DNA of 64,000 bases, taken from the NCBI GenBank assembly GCA_009746045.1, contig RPFO01000368.1, forward strand, positions 21,001 to 85,000. Direction: 5' to 3'. Source of the DNA: Mesostigma viride (lineage: Eukaryota > Streptophyta > Mesostigmatophyceae > Mesostigmatales > Mesostigmataceae). The notes below the pieces were generated by a model. That model was given only the letters and a program-made list of their open reading frames with translations, was not told the DNA's origin and did not search any database. A program made the position numbers and the translations under genes. This document shows, piece by piece, positions 1 to 9,530 of the stretch (position 1 is its first letter; each line of letters begins with the position of its first letter).

Positions 1-115
1 TTTATTGCTGCCATTCGTCGACTGTGCACGAGCCACGAGCCACGAGCGGACATGGCTGACGGCGGAGCTCAGAACTTTTGCGTCTGAGCCCCAAATTCAG
101 TCAAGCTACTTGCAT

Positions 116-142
116 CAGATGCGTCTTTTCAAGACGCATCTG
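116..142 (+). other. Leader hairpin of ORF1 retroposon
   Basis: A perfect stem of 12 bp (CAGATGCGTCTT and its complement) with a TTC loop. A related small stem with the core CGTCTT-TCT-AAGACG stands at the same leader position in copies B, C and D (near 31100, 54590 and 12080), although their flanks have drifted. This suggests an RNA structure that matters to the element. Confidence 0.7.
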
Positions 143-166
143 CTAGTATAATCGGTTACGGCTGTT

Positions 167-243
167 TGCGTTTTGGTGGCATTTGCAAAATACTGCGTTA
201 CAGCCGCTGTAACGCAGTATTTTGCAAATGCCACCAAAACGCA
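167..243. repeat. Perfect 77-bp palindrome over the ORF1 start
   Basis: Arms 167-204 and 206-243 are exact reverse complements of 38 bases around a single C at 205. The right arm contains the ATG of the ORF1 frame at 228. Copy B has no such duplication at this site, so the inverted copy is private to copy A. A template switch during reverse transcription or a DNA repair event would explain it. Confidence 0.9.
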
Positions 244-536
244 GCCTTGACAAACAAATCGAGCTGCTGTCGGCATTCCCGTCGCCAGCAGCACGTGCGA
301 CATCAACTCCTGCGGACGCCAACCTTTTCGCGCTGATCGAAGCTCTCCCCCCCGGTCTGCCTCCCTCGACGCAGTGCTCTACGCCAAATTCGTCGCCCAT
401 TCCCAAGAAAACCCGAACTTCCCATACCAAATGGGATGTCCGCCGCTTCGGCGCCGGCCAGCGGGATTTTTGCATCTTGGAAATCTTTACGCTCACGAAG
501 GAACAATGTGACGATGTTATCAAGTTCCTGGCCCGC

Positions 537-1344
537 TGTTTGGATTGGGAGAGGAAACTAATGGGTTTTACACAATGCCTTGTGCTTGGCCTTGCTACCC
601 ACACACCTTGCAGGTGCTGAAAGAAAGAGAGGTTGAAGACAATTTACGTGGAAGAATAAATGGCTTTATTAGAATATAATAGTTGGAGAAGAGCTTGAAT
701 GGAGGTTGAATGGAGGTACCTGCCCTTAGGGGGCAGTTTCCTTTTATACCTTTTAGGCTAGGAAGGATGACATCAGCAATGACATCATCACAGAAGCTTG
801 TAGAAACATCCTAGCATATTCCTAGCATATTCCCAGCATATTCTCAGCATATTCCAGGAATATTCCTGGCATATTCTTAGAACATTCCTAGAACATTCTA
901 GACATGATCCAATGAGCTGGCATAATAGCTAGATGCCAAGTGTCTACGTAATAATGTGCCACATAACATGATTAATAAAGTGACACATCTCTTCTCCTTG
1001 GAGTGACAAGTGTCATGCAATGAGTCTACCCACTTGTCATCATGTAAGTGATAACATGTGTCATCATGAGCTGCCAACACTTGTCAGCTCATGGACCAAA
1101 CACTTGTCCAATAGGCCATAGCACCACTTGTCAATCAAATACGTGATGCTACTAGGCTGACTCAGGTTACAAGTCATCCATGTCCAAGTATAGGACTATG
1201 GCACATGAATATTGATCAGCTCATTGAGCCCAATTCATCTAGCTTATCATAGCTATCAAATTCCCAGTCCATATGGAATAAATCCAACAAGAAATAAATC
1301 AGGCTGGGATATATTGTGGCCAGGTGGATATAATATCCCTAACA
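537..1344 (-). repeat. Copia 3' LTR
   Basis: 808 bp, ends TGTT...AACA, near-identical to 4234-5040 apart from a 1-base indel near its outer end and a few substitutions. Contains several imperfect ACTTGTC/GACAAGT repeats around 1000-1130. Confidence 0.92.
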
Positions 1345-1353
1345 CCCCCCTTA
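1345..1353 (-). other. Copia polypurine tract
   Basis: On the minus strand TAAGGGGGG directly precedes the 3' LTR, the expected place for the plus-strand DNA primer. Confidence 0.75.
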
Positions 1354-2423
1354 GCCACATGGGCACAATGCAAAAGATGACTGGGTAGGTGGAATCTCAA
1401 CACCCCCCTTAACCACATGCTCGTAGCATGCCGTCCAGTTGCTAGCATGGTGCAACTGAAAATGAAGATGCCGTCCTCGTGAAACGCTTGAAGCTCCAAC
1501 ATGCGGTCATGAGCCGCACTACCGCCACTGATCCCCCCCCGGCAACGCGAATGAGTGTCCAACCATAGCAGCAACGCACTAGCTGCCCATCCTGGATGGC
1601 TGATACCCAACCCTTAGTTGGAAAAAGTGCTCTAGATGCTACATTCCCCCCTCACTCAAAGCGGCTGCCCATGGACACAATAGGGGCACACAGTCCCACA
1701 CATATAATACGGCAACACATGCCAACAAAGAAAGTCCCTATGAGCTAACCCAAACGGTATAGAGGTAGGGTAACGGCAACAACACGTGCTGTACACACAC
1801 GGAGCAACATAACATACGCCATCTCACAAAATAAATGACACCAACATCACGTTTTACGCCAAATAAACGGGGTGAGCAAACAAACATATTGGCAACAAAT
1901 GCCACACAAACAAGGTACAATACAACCTTCAACACAAACACAGTGGCCATAACAGATAAACACGCTTCATAGCAAAGAAAACAGGACGTGCAAAACATTA
2001 CCGCCACAAAGGCGAACACAGTAACGATTACTTCGTCACGATTCACAAATCAGTGCCCGAGAGTAAACATTACGTCCGACATTACAGGCTATGCCGAAAT
2101 GCACAGCCAAATTCGACACAAAGGACGTAAGCATTTGCATACAAGCAATGCTCTCAGCACAAAACAAAATAACACACGCGTCACAGGCACTTTACTTACG
2201 AAAACAAGTCGTAGACGACGATACAACGGCGCTTCACTACGCCGCAGACTAGTGCCACAAATAGCGTGCAAAAACTCTGGATATACACTCCAGGTACGTA
2301 GAAAACGTCTCGTGGGAACAATACCAAAATGCGTGGGCCATTGCCACTGAACGCATGGCAAAATAAACACATAATTGCTGGAAGAACACAAAGAAAGAAC
2401 CAGAAACGCACGCTTACGGCGCC

Positions 2424-3272
2424 TCACAATTTCCAGCAAACACGACACAAAAGTCGACATACAAGTTCATTTCCCACAGACAAAACATTAGGGCAACCTT
2501 GAGGAGTGGGGTCTGTGCATCCTGGGCGACAATTTCCAAGGGTCGTTGCAGCTAGCGCAATTGCAAATGCCATGGCCTGGCCGAACACCGTCAACTGACC
2601 GACGTGATGCCTTGGCAGCATTTTGCAGTCGACTTGACCGTTGGTGCTTGACCGCACTTTGGCTGACAGGTCGCTGTCCACGACGTGTCGGCTCGCTCGA
2701 GGCCTCGCGCCAGCACCGGACTTGGCAGTCCAGGACTTGGAAAAATTTGGCAGCTTGGTCGATTTCGCCCTCGCGTCACGAATTTGTTCCCCCTCAGTTA
2801 GGCTGGCAGCGTTCGAGCGCCGCGCCTTTGGTCTGGTCGCCGGACTTTGGTTACTAGCACCAGTATCACCTGGTATGCTGGCGGCGACAACGCGCTCCGC
2901 CTGCACTGGGCTGTTCTGGACCGCGGTTTCTGGAAGTACTTCAGCGTCTGACACGGACTTCTCCATTGCGCTGGAAACTTCTCGAATTGGCGTGAACTTC
3001 CACTGGGCCGGCGCAGAGTATAAAAAGCCACGCAGTGTGCGAGTAATGCCCAGTAGGCCGCCCCCGATCCCGCATACACGGGCAAGCATGGCCAGTATGA
3101 CCGTTAGGCCCACGGCCAGCCACTCCGCCGCGTGTCCCGAGGCACGTGAGATGCTGCGCTCGCTGCTCGCCATTTTCTGCCCTTGACAGGCAGCGTCGTT
3201 CTTGAAGCTCGTCGCCGACGATTTCAGCTCTGGGATGGCGTCCATCGCTGCGTCCGCACCGTGCGCGGGCAA
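2424..3272 (-). CDS. Uncertain open frame in the Copia interior, one possible membrane segment
   Basis: An open stretch of 282 codons lies downstream of the gag-protease frame in a different phase. Around residues 51-75 it has a hydrophobic run (LAVGLTVILAMLA, then GIGGGLLGI) that could span a membrane; the rest is rich in Ser, Ala, Lys and Arg. It matches no pol domain. It may be chance, remains of deleted pol, or captured host sequence. I do not recognise it. Confidence 0.2.
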   Translation of the reverse strand: MPAHGADAAMDAIPELKSSATSFKNDAACQGQKMASSERSISRASGHAAEWLAVGLTVILAMLARVCGIGGGLLGITRTLRGFLYSAPAQWKFTPIREVSSAMEKSVSDAEVLPETAVQNSPVQAERVVAASIPGDTGASNQSPATRPKARRSNAASLTEGEQIRDARAKSTKLPNFSKSWTAKSGAGARPRASRHVVDSDLSAKVRSSTNGQVDCKMLPRHHVGQLTVFGQAMAFAIALAATTLGNCRPGCTDPTPQGCPNVLSVGNELVCRLLCRVCWKL

Positions 3273-4168
3273 AAAGTAGGTGTTGTTCCTCGTCCGATGC
3301 TGCAGTGCCTGCTGTCCAGCACAGCAACCCGCTGGGCGAGGTCGACCTTGTGGCCATCCTTGACGAGCTGGCCGACTGATAGAAGTCGGGTGCTCAGCCT
3401 GGGAACGAGCAGCGCGTTTTGGAGGTGCACGTCCGCGTCCTGACCCGGCAGCTTCAGTTTGACAGTCCCGATGGCTGTCGCCTTCAGTTGGCCGCCTGAG
3501 CCGGCGATTTCCCTGTCATGAGGGTGCAGGCACACGAAGTCCGACGGGCATGGCGTCATGTGACAGCTCGCTGCGGAATCCAGCACCCAGCTGGTCGGTG
3601 CTTTCTTTTCATACTGCGTGAGTGCAGCAGCATCCGACGGCGATGGCGACTCGGCGATGGTGGCGAAGACGAAGCCGGACCGCTCCGCAGCCTCCTCGGT
3701 GATACGCGCCTCGCTGGCACCTGGTGAGTGCTCCTTTCTCGCTTGGTTCCGTCGCGTTGCCTTGTTCTTGCGTTCTTGCTTCAGCTCCGGATGCTTCTCC
3801 CAGCACTGGGTGTCCACGTGCCCGGCCTTCTTGCAGTAATTGCACCGCCTCTTTCCTCCACTTTTCTTCGTAGTAGTGTGGAAAACCTGGCCGTTAGGGG
3901 AGCCCTCCTTCTTTGCTTGAGCAGAACGCCTTCCGTGCAGTAGCTCCTCCGCCTCCAGCAGCGCAGTCTTGACCTCCTTTAGCGAATCCTCCTCTCCAGT
4001 TAGGACCTTGACCAGGTCACAATAGGCCGATGCTAAGGCCTTCAACACAGCCTTGATTTCTTCCCATTTCCTCAGAGACCGCCCATCAAACGTTGTGATG
4101 GACTTGCTTGTTGCCCGGAATTGCTTGTAGCACGCTTCCTTGGTAGCCATGGTGTCTTCAGTCGCCAA
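3224..4168 (-). CDS. Copia gag-protease polyprotein, truncated
   Basis: A frame of 314 codons starting 65 bases inside the 5' LTR. The short gag part is followed by a CCHC zinc knuckle, CNYCKKAGHVDTQC (residues 109-122), which binds RNA in this family. A Copia-type aspartic protease follows: WVLDSAASCHMT with Asp197 in the DSA position (DSG is more usual), then NALLVPRLSTRLLSVGQLVKDG, the conserved strand-and-loop region. The first ATG and the one at residue 7 are both possible starts. The usual gag capsid region is much shortened and the frame leaves the family near residue 290, so pol was deleted here. Confidence 0.85.
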   Translation of the reverse strand: MATEDTMATKEACYKQFRATSKSITTFDGRSLRKWEEIKAVLKALASAYCDLVKVLTGEEDSLKEVKTALLEAEELLHGRRSAQAKKEGSPNGQVFHTTTKKSGGKRRCNYCKKAGHVDTQCWEKHPELKQERKNKATRRNQARKEHSPGASEARITEEAAERSGFVFATIAESPSPSDAAALTQYEKKAPTSWVLDSAASCHMTPCPSDFVCLHPHDREIAGSGGQLKATAIGTVKLKLPGQDADVHLQNALLVPRLSTRLLSVGQLVKDGHKVDLAQRVAVLDSRHCSIGRGTTPTFCPRTVRTQRWTPSQS

Positions 4169-4221
4169 TGGAACTGGATGTCTCTGGGTTCACAGTGGTC
4201 TTCTTGTTCCTCAGTAACAAA

Positions 4222-4233
4222 CCTCCGATACCA
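4222..4233 (-). other. Copia primer binding site
   Basis: On the minus strand TGGTATCGGAGG lies directly inside the 5' LTR. It resembles the plant initiator-methionine tRNA primer site (TGGTATCAGAGC) with two changes. Confidence 0.75.
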
Positions 4234-5040
4234 TGTTTGGATTGGGAGAGGAACTAATGGGTTTTACACAATGCCTTGTGCTTGGCCTTGCTACCCACAC
4301 ACCTTGCAGGTGCTGAAAGAAAGAGAGGTTGAAGACAATTTACGTGGAAGAATAAATGGCTTTATTAGAATATAATAGTTGGAGAAGAGCTTGAATGGAG
4401 GTTGAATGGAGGTACCTGCCCTTAGGGGGCAGTTTCCTTTTATACCTTTTAGGCTAGGAAGGATGACATCAGCAATGACATCATCACAGAAGCTTGTAGA
4501 AACATCCTAGCATATTCCTAGCATATTCCCAGCATATTCTCAGTATATTCCAGGAATATTCCTGGCATATTCTTAGAACATTCCTAGAACATTCTAGACA
4601 TGATCCAATGAGCTGGCATAATAGCTAGATGCCAAGTGTCTACGTAATAATGTGCCACATAACATGATTAATAAAGTGACACATCTCTTCTCCTTGGAGT
4701 GACAAGTGTCATGCAATGAGTCTACCCACTTGTCATCATGTAAGTGATAACATGTGTCATCATGAGCTGCCAACACTTGTCAGCTCATGGACCAAACACT
4801 TGTCCAATAGGCCATAGCACCACTTGTCAATCAAATACGTGATGCTACTAGGCTGACTCAGGTTACAAGTCATCCATGTCCAAGTATAGGACTATGGCAC
4901 ATGAATATTGATCAGCTCATTGAGCCCGATTCATCTAGCTTATCATAGCTATCGAATTCCCAGTCCATATGGAATAAATCCAACAAGAAATAAATCAGGC
5001 TGGGATACATTGTGGTCAGGTGGATATAATATCCCTAACA
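4234..5040 (-). repeat. Copia 5' LTR
   Basis: 807 bp, pairs with 537-1344. By position it should carry the element promoter; no core motif was assigned. Confidence 0.92.
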
Positions 5041-6828
5041 CCCGCCATGACGAACTTTTCCTGCCTACCCCTGGCGACAAGGTCACGTACCAAGCCCGCC
5101 TGGGAATGGCTGCTTCAAGAACCGGAGGCGTACTTGAAGGCAGTCATCATGTGCAGCTACCTGCGCTGCGACGCCCAGGACATCACCCAGATTGGCTACG
5201 CTGGCCTCAGGAGCCTCCTGCATGAGCGCAGAAGGGCAGCCACAGCAGCTGCAGCATCCCCGCAGAGCAGCACCTCCCCCAGCACGGACTCCATCCGAGC
5301 TGCAGTGGCGGAGCAGCTGGCGCCGATGGCTGAGCAGCTCGCCGCCCTGAACGCGCCTGACGGCCCACTCAACACTCTCTCGGCCAAGGTCAACAACATT
5401 GTTCAAAGCCAGAGTCGCCCTTAAGCTCCAGCCTCAGTTTACTGCTACGCAAGAGCACATTGCCACCAAAGTTTCCGAGGCCACAGCCACTGTGACCACC
5501 CGCCTTGACCAGAGTGGAAGGCCGAGTCGGCCAAGGCACCGTGAAACTTGAGGCAGTTGCTGCCAACTTGGTAGACGCCCTGGCCACGCAGGTCCCCGAG
5601 ATCGCCGAGCGAACGGCCACCATCGCCGCCCAACCTGCTGGTAGGGCTAGCGATGACCCGGCCCTCGACTCGCGCCTCCTGGGCGGACCTGCTCAAGAGC
5701 CAGGCATCCTCTACCACGACCGCCATCGCCACCACTTGAGCTCCAGGAGCTGGAAGACACGCGCCGCGAGGCCGCTGACCGCGACCGTCGCCGCTGCCGG
5801 GTCATCCTCAGGCGCTTCGACATGCCGCCGGAGGAGACCCCAGACTCTCTTCTCGACGAGCTGAAGAAACAGCTCTTGGCGTGCATGCAGCTGCCAGGTG
5901 CGATACTGCAGGGCGCCTACCGCCTGCCCCATCCACGGGCCAAGGCTCAGGGGCCCCCTCCAGTGGTCCTCACCTTCAGCGACATCACAGCCCGAGTTCG
6001 GTTCCTCTCTCGCCGCAAGAAGCTGGTGGACACCTCCTGGTCGCTTGACGACGACCTGACGCCAGCCCAGCAGCAGCAACGCCGCGATCAGTGGCCCGAC
6101 TACATCCGCCACAAGACCAACCCCGAGAAGCCCCAATTAAGTGTACTGGCGGGGCGGGCCGACCTCTATGTCAACAAGAAACTGTGGAAGCCCCCCGGCC
6201 GGGCTCCCCCGGGATAGAGCACTCAAGCTAGTTGTCTAGATGGGCGCAAAAGGTAAGGGCGATTATGGGATAGCTTATGTAGGCATTACAGCACTTGAAA
6301 CGATATTAGCGCACAGCGTTATAGTACCTTCAATTCGCTCTGGCACCTTGTGGCCATCACTGAGCTTGCGCCTTAATTAGCCGACGTCTTGAGCCCACCT
6401 CACATTTGTAGCATAAGCTATGCGTCAGCCTACCTATGGTATTGCACTGGCTGGTTGTATTGCACCCACAGTGTTGCGCCCCGGCACCATGCCGTGGAGA
6501 GAGCGCTCTGTGGCCTGCCCACCTGCATGCGGCAGTGAGAGAAGCTAGGGCGCCCTCCCTCCTTCTCGCTGTGTATATAGGGTTGAAGGTTCCTTTACTC
6601 TGTATTGGCACCCACGTGACGCAGTCACGTGCTTATTAATTAATTAATTAATTCGTCGACTGTATGAGGGGGCACAGGCAGTAGTGCGGACTGCGGAAGG
6701 CACCACCCCACCATTCCCCCTTCACCGCGGGGTGTGGCAAGGTTCGGTGTCCTGTCCCCATATATGTTCATTATATGGGGAGCCATTATATGCGGGGAGC
6801 CATTATATGGGAGCCATTATATGGGGAC

Positions 6829-7993
6829 CCCGCCCGCCTCGCCCCCGCCGCCTTCCTTGGCTCTGTTGCTCAGGCCTGGGCGGGGATCCGCCGGTTGGTC
6901 CCCAGCGCCGTCAGCGCCATTCCCGACTTGGTCACCCCATCCCCCTTCCCCTTTGTGCAGGCTGTGCAGGATTCTTACCTCGGGATCCAGCAGGCTTGCG
7001 ACCTCGTCCGCCCCGCTCAGGCCGTCCATCGTCGCCTGCCCCGGGGCACGCCCGGCGTGTCCACTGTCGTCAGTCCTAGTGTCTTCCCTGCCTGCGTTCA
7101 TGAAAAACAACAAAAGACCTACGCGGGTATACTACACTGTGCCGACTGGATGGGTCTGCATGCGAGCTTGAACGATCAGGGGAAGGCTTGGCTTCACTCC
7201 GTTTCGGACCCTTGAGGGGAGCGTGGGGTCCGCATTCCTGCGCGCGCTCCCCATGAGCCCTTTGTTCACACTGGTTCCGGCCCTTTACGCCATCGCTCTC
7301 CGCCACCAGCTCTTTGCCCCGCAACCTCTCATCACGGCGGGTGCGTCCTGCGGCAGCTGCGGGCTTGCTCTGGATAATACTGGGACGCACTACATCGCGT
7401 GCATGGGTGGCCATGCAGCAGAACCAGAACTGGTTCCTCTATCTCCATACCGCTCTCCACCGGGTGGTGTGTGCCATGGTTCGGTCGGTCTTTCCCCACT
7501 CCACCATCAAGTGCGAGGACGCGGATGGGGCCGCCCTCTACTCACCCAACCACCGCCCCGACATTACCGTGCTTGACTACGACGGGCAGGGTTGCCACCT
7601 GCTCATCGATGTCTCCGTGGCTCGGCCGCTTTCCGGTCGCCACATCCTCCGCGGGCGGCTGTGGATGCCGGCGCTGCTGCCGCTGTGGCTGAGCGCGACA
7701 AGTTTGCCTCCTACGGTACAGTAATACGGTACTGTAATGTGGGGCCCCACCGGGTCATCCCCTTTGTCCTTGAGGAGTTCGGGGCCATGGGCCCCAAGAC
7801 AGCGGAGTTTTTCCACGAGTGCTGCCAGCGCCGTGAAGACCGCCTCGACCTCGAGGGTCAGACCGCCCCGTGGTCGGCCCGTACGTGGTCCTCGTATTGG
7901 CGGCAGCGTCTGTCACTCGCCCTCACTCGCAGCGTGGCTGATGTGTTATTCCGCCGCACCCGGGCCGACTTTGTCGCGACCCATGCGGTCTAG
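6829..7993 (+). pseudogene. LINE C-terminal region with CCHC and RPD..D nuclease-like motifs, frameshifted
   Basis: Pieces in three frames read in order as one protein tail. AGILHCADWMGLHASL and GKAWLHS come first, then ALYAIALRHQLFAP, then a zinc-finger-like CGSCGLALDNTGTHYIAC (about 7346-7405). Next is HRVVCAMVRSVFP, then RPDITVL with LLIDVSV (about 7555-7625), a PD...D pattern like that of R2-type LINE endonucleases. HRVIPFVLEEFGAMG and the WRQRLSLAL motif close the frame before a TAG at 7991-7993. This order is typical of LINEs that cut with a restriction-like endonuclease. Frameshifts near 7215, 7410 and 7670 show that it is dead. Confidence 0.75.
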
Positions 7994-8124
7994 ATTCCTT
8001 CCAGGCCTGCATGGTGGGCCGGCAGCGCTGTTGCTGCGTGTAGTTTTGTGATGTATAGTTAGTTGTACCTTGTGCCGCTGGCGTGATCCTTGGATGTCTG
8101 TGTCAGATTAGTATTAATTTCTTC

Positions 8125-8369
8125 TTCTTGCCCACGCTCCTTGCTATGATATGCTCACATGGGTCTTATTGCACCCACAGTTTGCCGGATCGTTAGCCTG
8201 TCCTTTTAGCTAGCCGCGCCCGATTGCAGCTGTGGCATGCCTTTGGCATGAAGGAGACTGGGGGTCTCTGCCCTTTCTCCTGTAGTGCACACACAGGGAT
8301 TAAAAGCACTTCGGTGCTCCGTGACTCCCCAACGGGAGCACGAGTTTAATTAATTAATTAATTAATTAA
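8125..8369 (+). mobile_element. 5'-truncated 3' end of an ORF1-type retroposon
   Basis: Target duplication TTAATTTCTTC at 8114-8124 and 8370-8380; the uninterrupted site can be read in the sister copy at 15455-15475. The insert is only 3' leader, ending with the type I hairpin (CTCC-CCAAC-GGGAG core) and a long TTAA tail. It is almost the same as the 3' leader of copy B (29236-29490, other strand). Confidence 0.85.
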
Positions 8370-8475
8370 TTAATTTCTTCAGGGTTATTCTCCTGCAGTT
8401 CTCGGGTTTTTCCTTATGTTGCATGCCCATCTCACCTCCGTAATCTATCATTCTCAATGAATATATGTTCATTAT

Positions 8476-9530
8476 GTATTGTCGTGGATCATGTCATGCG
8501 CCGGGCACGTGCGCGCTTTACTGCTCTTAAGGGGTTCGAGCCCGGCTTGGACGCGCGCGTGAACACGGCGGCGTTGACCCGGGCTACCGCCTGTCCGACT
8601 TGATTTATATGCGGATGACACCACCCTCATCGCGCGCACCCCGATGAGACCTGGCTGGACTGTCTGGGCTTGAAGGCGAGGGCGGTGGGGTTGGAGATTA
8701 GTGTCAATTAAACTGAGGCGATGGTGATTGGGGCTCAGTCCAGTCGCCCGCCGCTGCCGCGGCTGCTAGGGACGGAGGTCCCGTTTCGTGATCGCTTCAA
8801 ACTGCTGGGGAGCATGCTCCCCGACACCGCCGACGATGTCGGGACACCCGCATCGATCGGCCTGGCCTGGGCTAGGCATGATTCGTTTGCTCGAAACCTA
8901 CTGGCACTCGAAGGTACGTGGCCCTCGCGGCGCGATCGAGCAATGCAGGCGCATGCTCCTCAAGGTCCTGGTCCTCACGGTGCTCACCTATGGTGCCGAG
9001 GCATGGACGCTCACGGACACGCTGGCGGCCGATGGCACGGTAACCAGGATGCTCCGTCACTGAGGCCCTAGCTGAATGTAGGGTTTACCACGCATAGGTC
9101 TTTAGAATTGATCTTTGTACCAGGGCATGCCTCGCATTTCGGACGAGATTAGACAGCGTAGGATAGCATTCGTCGGACATCTTGCTCGCACCAGCCAGGT
9201 AGACAGCGACCTCGGTCTGGCTGGCCCCGGCAGCGGCTTGGCCAGCTGCAGGGCGGCATATCCTGACCTGGCCTGGCCCCAAGGACATACCTAACTAAGA
9301 AGGTAGGCAAACATGTCACGACCTACCCGGCCACAGCAGTTGATGGCCGACCTCGTGGTCCCACTGCCCCGTTTGAACATCGCATTCACTCCCTCTCTCT
9401 TGCTTGGACTGCTATGCAGAACAAGAAGAGGTGGAAGACCACTGTCCAGGCTCATACGCCCGCCCGGCCCTGTGCATGGGCAATTAGCCGGCCTCCCCCC
9501 AAGCAGAAGGGGCAGTTAGCGGTAAAGTAG
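8476..9530 (+). pseudogene. LINE ORF2, reverse transcriptase 3' part, broken
   Basis: A degenerate reverse transcriptase reading with several frameshifts and stops. The catalytic YADD box is at 8608-8619, within the phrase LIYADDTTLIARTP. Further on come FKLLGSMLPDTADDVG, then LTYGAEAWTLTDTL, then ISDEIRQRRIAFVGHLART, the last two typical of the region after the catalytic core in many LINE ORF2 proteins. The frame ends at a TAG at 9528-9530 after a basic tail. The tail closely matches 51480-51726. The upstream half of the domain is at 6664-6774 and 1-25. Confidence 0.78.

Larger units (their letters stand above)
537..5040 (-). mobile_element. Complete Copia-type LTR retrotransposon, gag-protease only
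   Basis: Two LTRs (537-1344 and 4234-5040) both begin TG and end CA. A 5-bp target duplication CCCGC lies at 532-536 and 5041-5045. The element reads on the minus strand: primer site next to the right LTR, gag and protease, then a purine tract at the left LTR. The interior is only 2.9 kb and shows no integrase, reverse transcriptase or RNase H motifs, so it is non-autonomous. The LTRs differ at only a few positions that I could see, indicating a fairly recent insertion. Confidence 0.92.
228..6217 (+). pseudogene. ORF1-type protein of copy A, split by Copia and frameshifted
   Basis: The N-terminal part (228-536) reads MPPKRSLDKQIELLSAFP and stops at the Copia LTR. The rest resumes at 5046 and runs to 6217 with frameshifts near 5425 and 5800. 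The C-terminal part includes ELKKQLLACMQLPGAILQG, RVRFLSRRKKLVDTSW and DDDLTPAQQQQRRDQWPDY, matching the intact frame of copy B (29646-31034). The layout resembles LINE ORF1 proteins: a proline-rich start, a helical middle, an RRM-like part and a basic C-terminal domain. Such proteins bind the element RNA in other organisms; that role is inferred here. Confidence 0.8.
26..6650 (+). mobile_element. ORF1-only non-LTR retroposon, copy A (contains a Copia insertion)
   Basis: Flanked by a perfect 13-bp target duplication, ATTCGTCGACTGT, at 13-25 and 6651-6663. Without the Copia insert it is about 2.1 kb: a 5' leader starting with repeated CCACGAG, one ORF1-type frame, a 3' leader (6218-6630), a terminal hairpin (CACGTGAC, GCA loop, GTCACGTG, near 6613-6631) and a short TTAA tail. 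No endonuclease or reverse transcriptase frame is present, so it must be moved by another element. It landed inside the reverse transcriptase frame of the host LINE. Confidence 0.85.
6775..8460 (+). mobile_element. 5'-truncated LINE with R2-like C-terminal motifs
   Basis: Flanked by a 15-bp target duplication, ATATATGTTCATTAT, at 6760-6774 and 8461-8475. Removing the insert restores the host LINE reading from the PYMF motif into DHVMRR. Only the 3' end of the element is present, with its 3' leader (7994-8460), which is interrupted by a small retroposon at 8125-8369. Near-identical 3' ends recur at 15236-15500 and 19010-19672. Just inside the 5' junction, four GGAGCCATTATATG-like units lie at 6778-6836. 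Confidence 0.82.

Noticed and set aside
1738-2460. Hydrophobic minus-strand frames in the Copia interior
   Set aside because: AC-rich sequence gives Val/Phe/Cys-rich translations in several overlapping frames; no family signature and no pol motifs.
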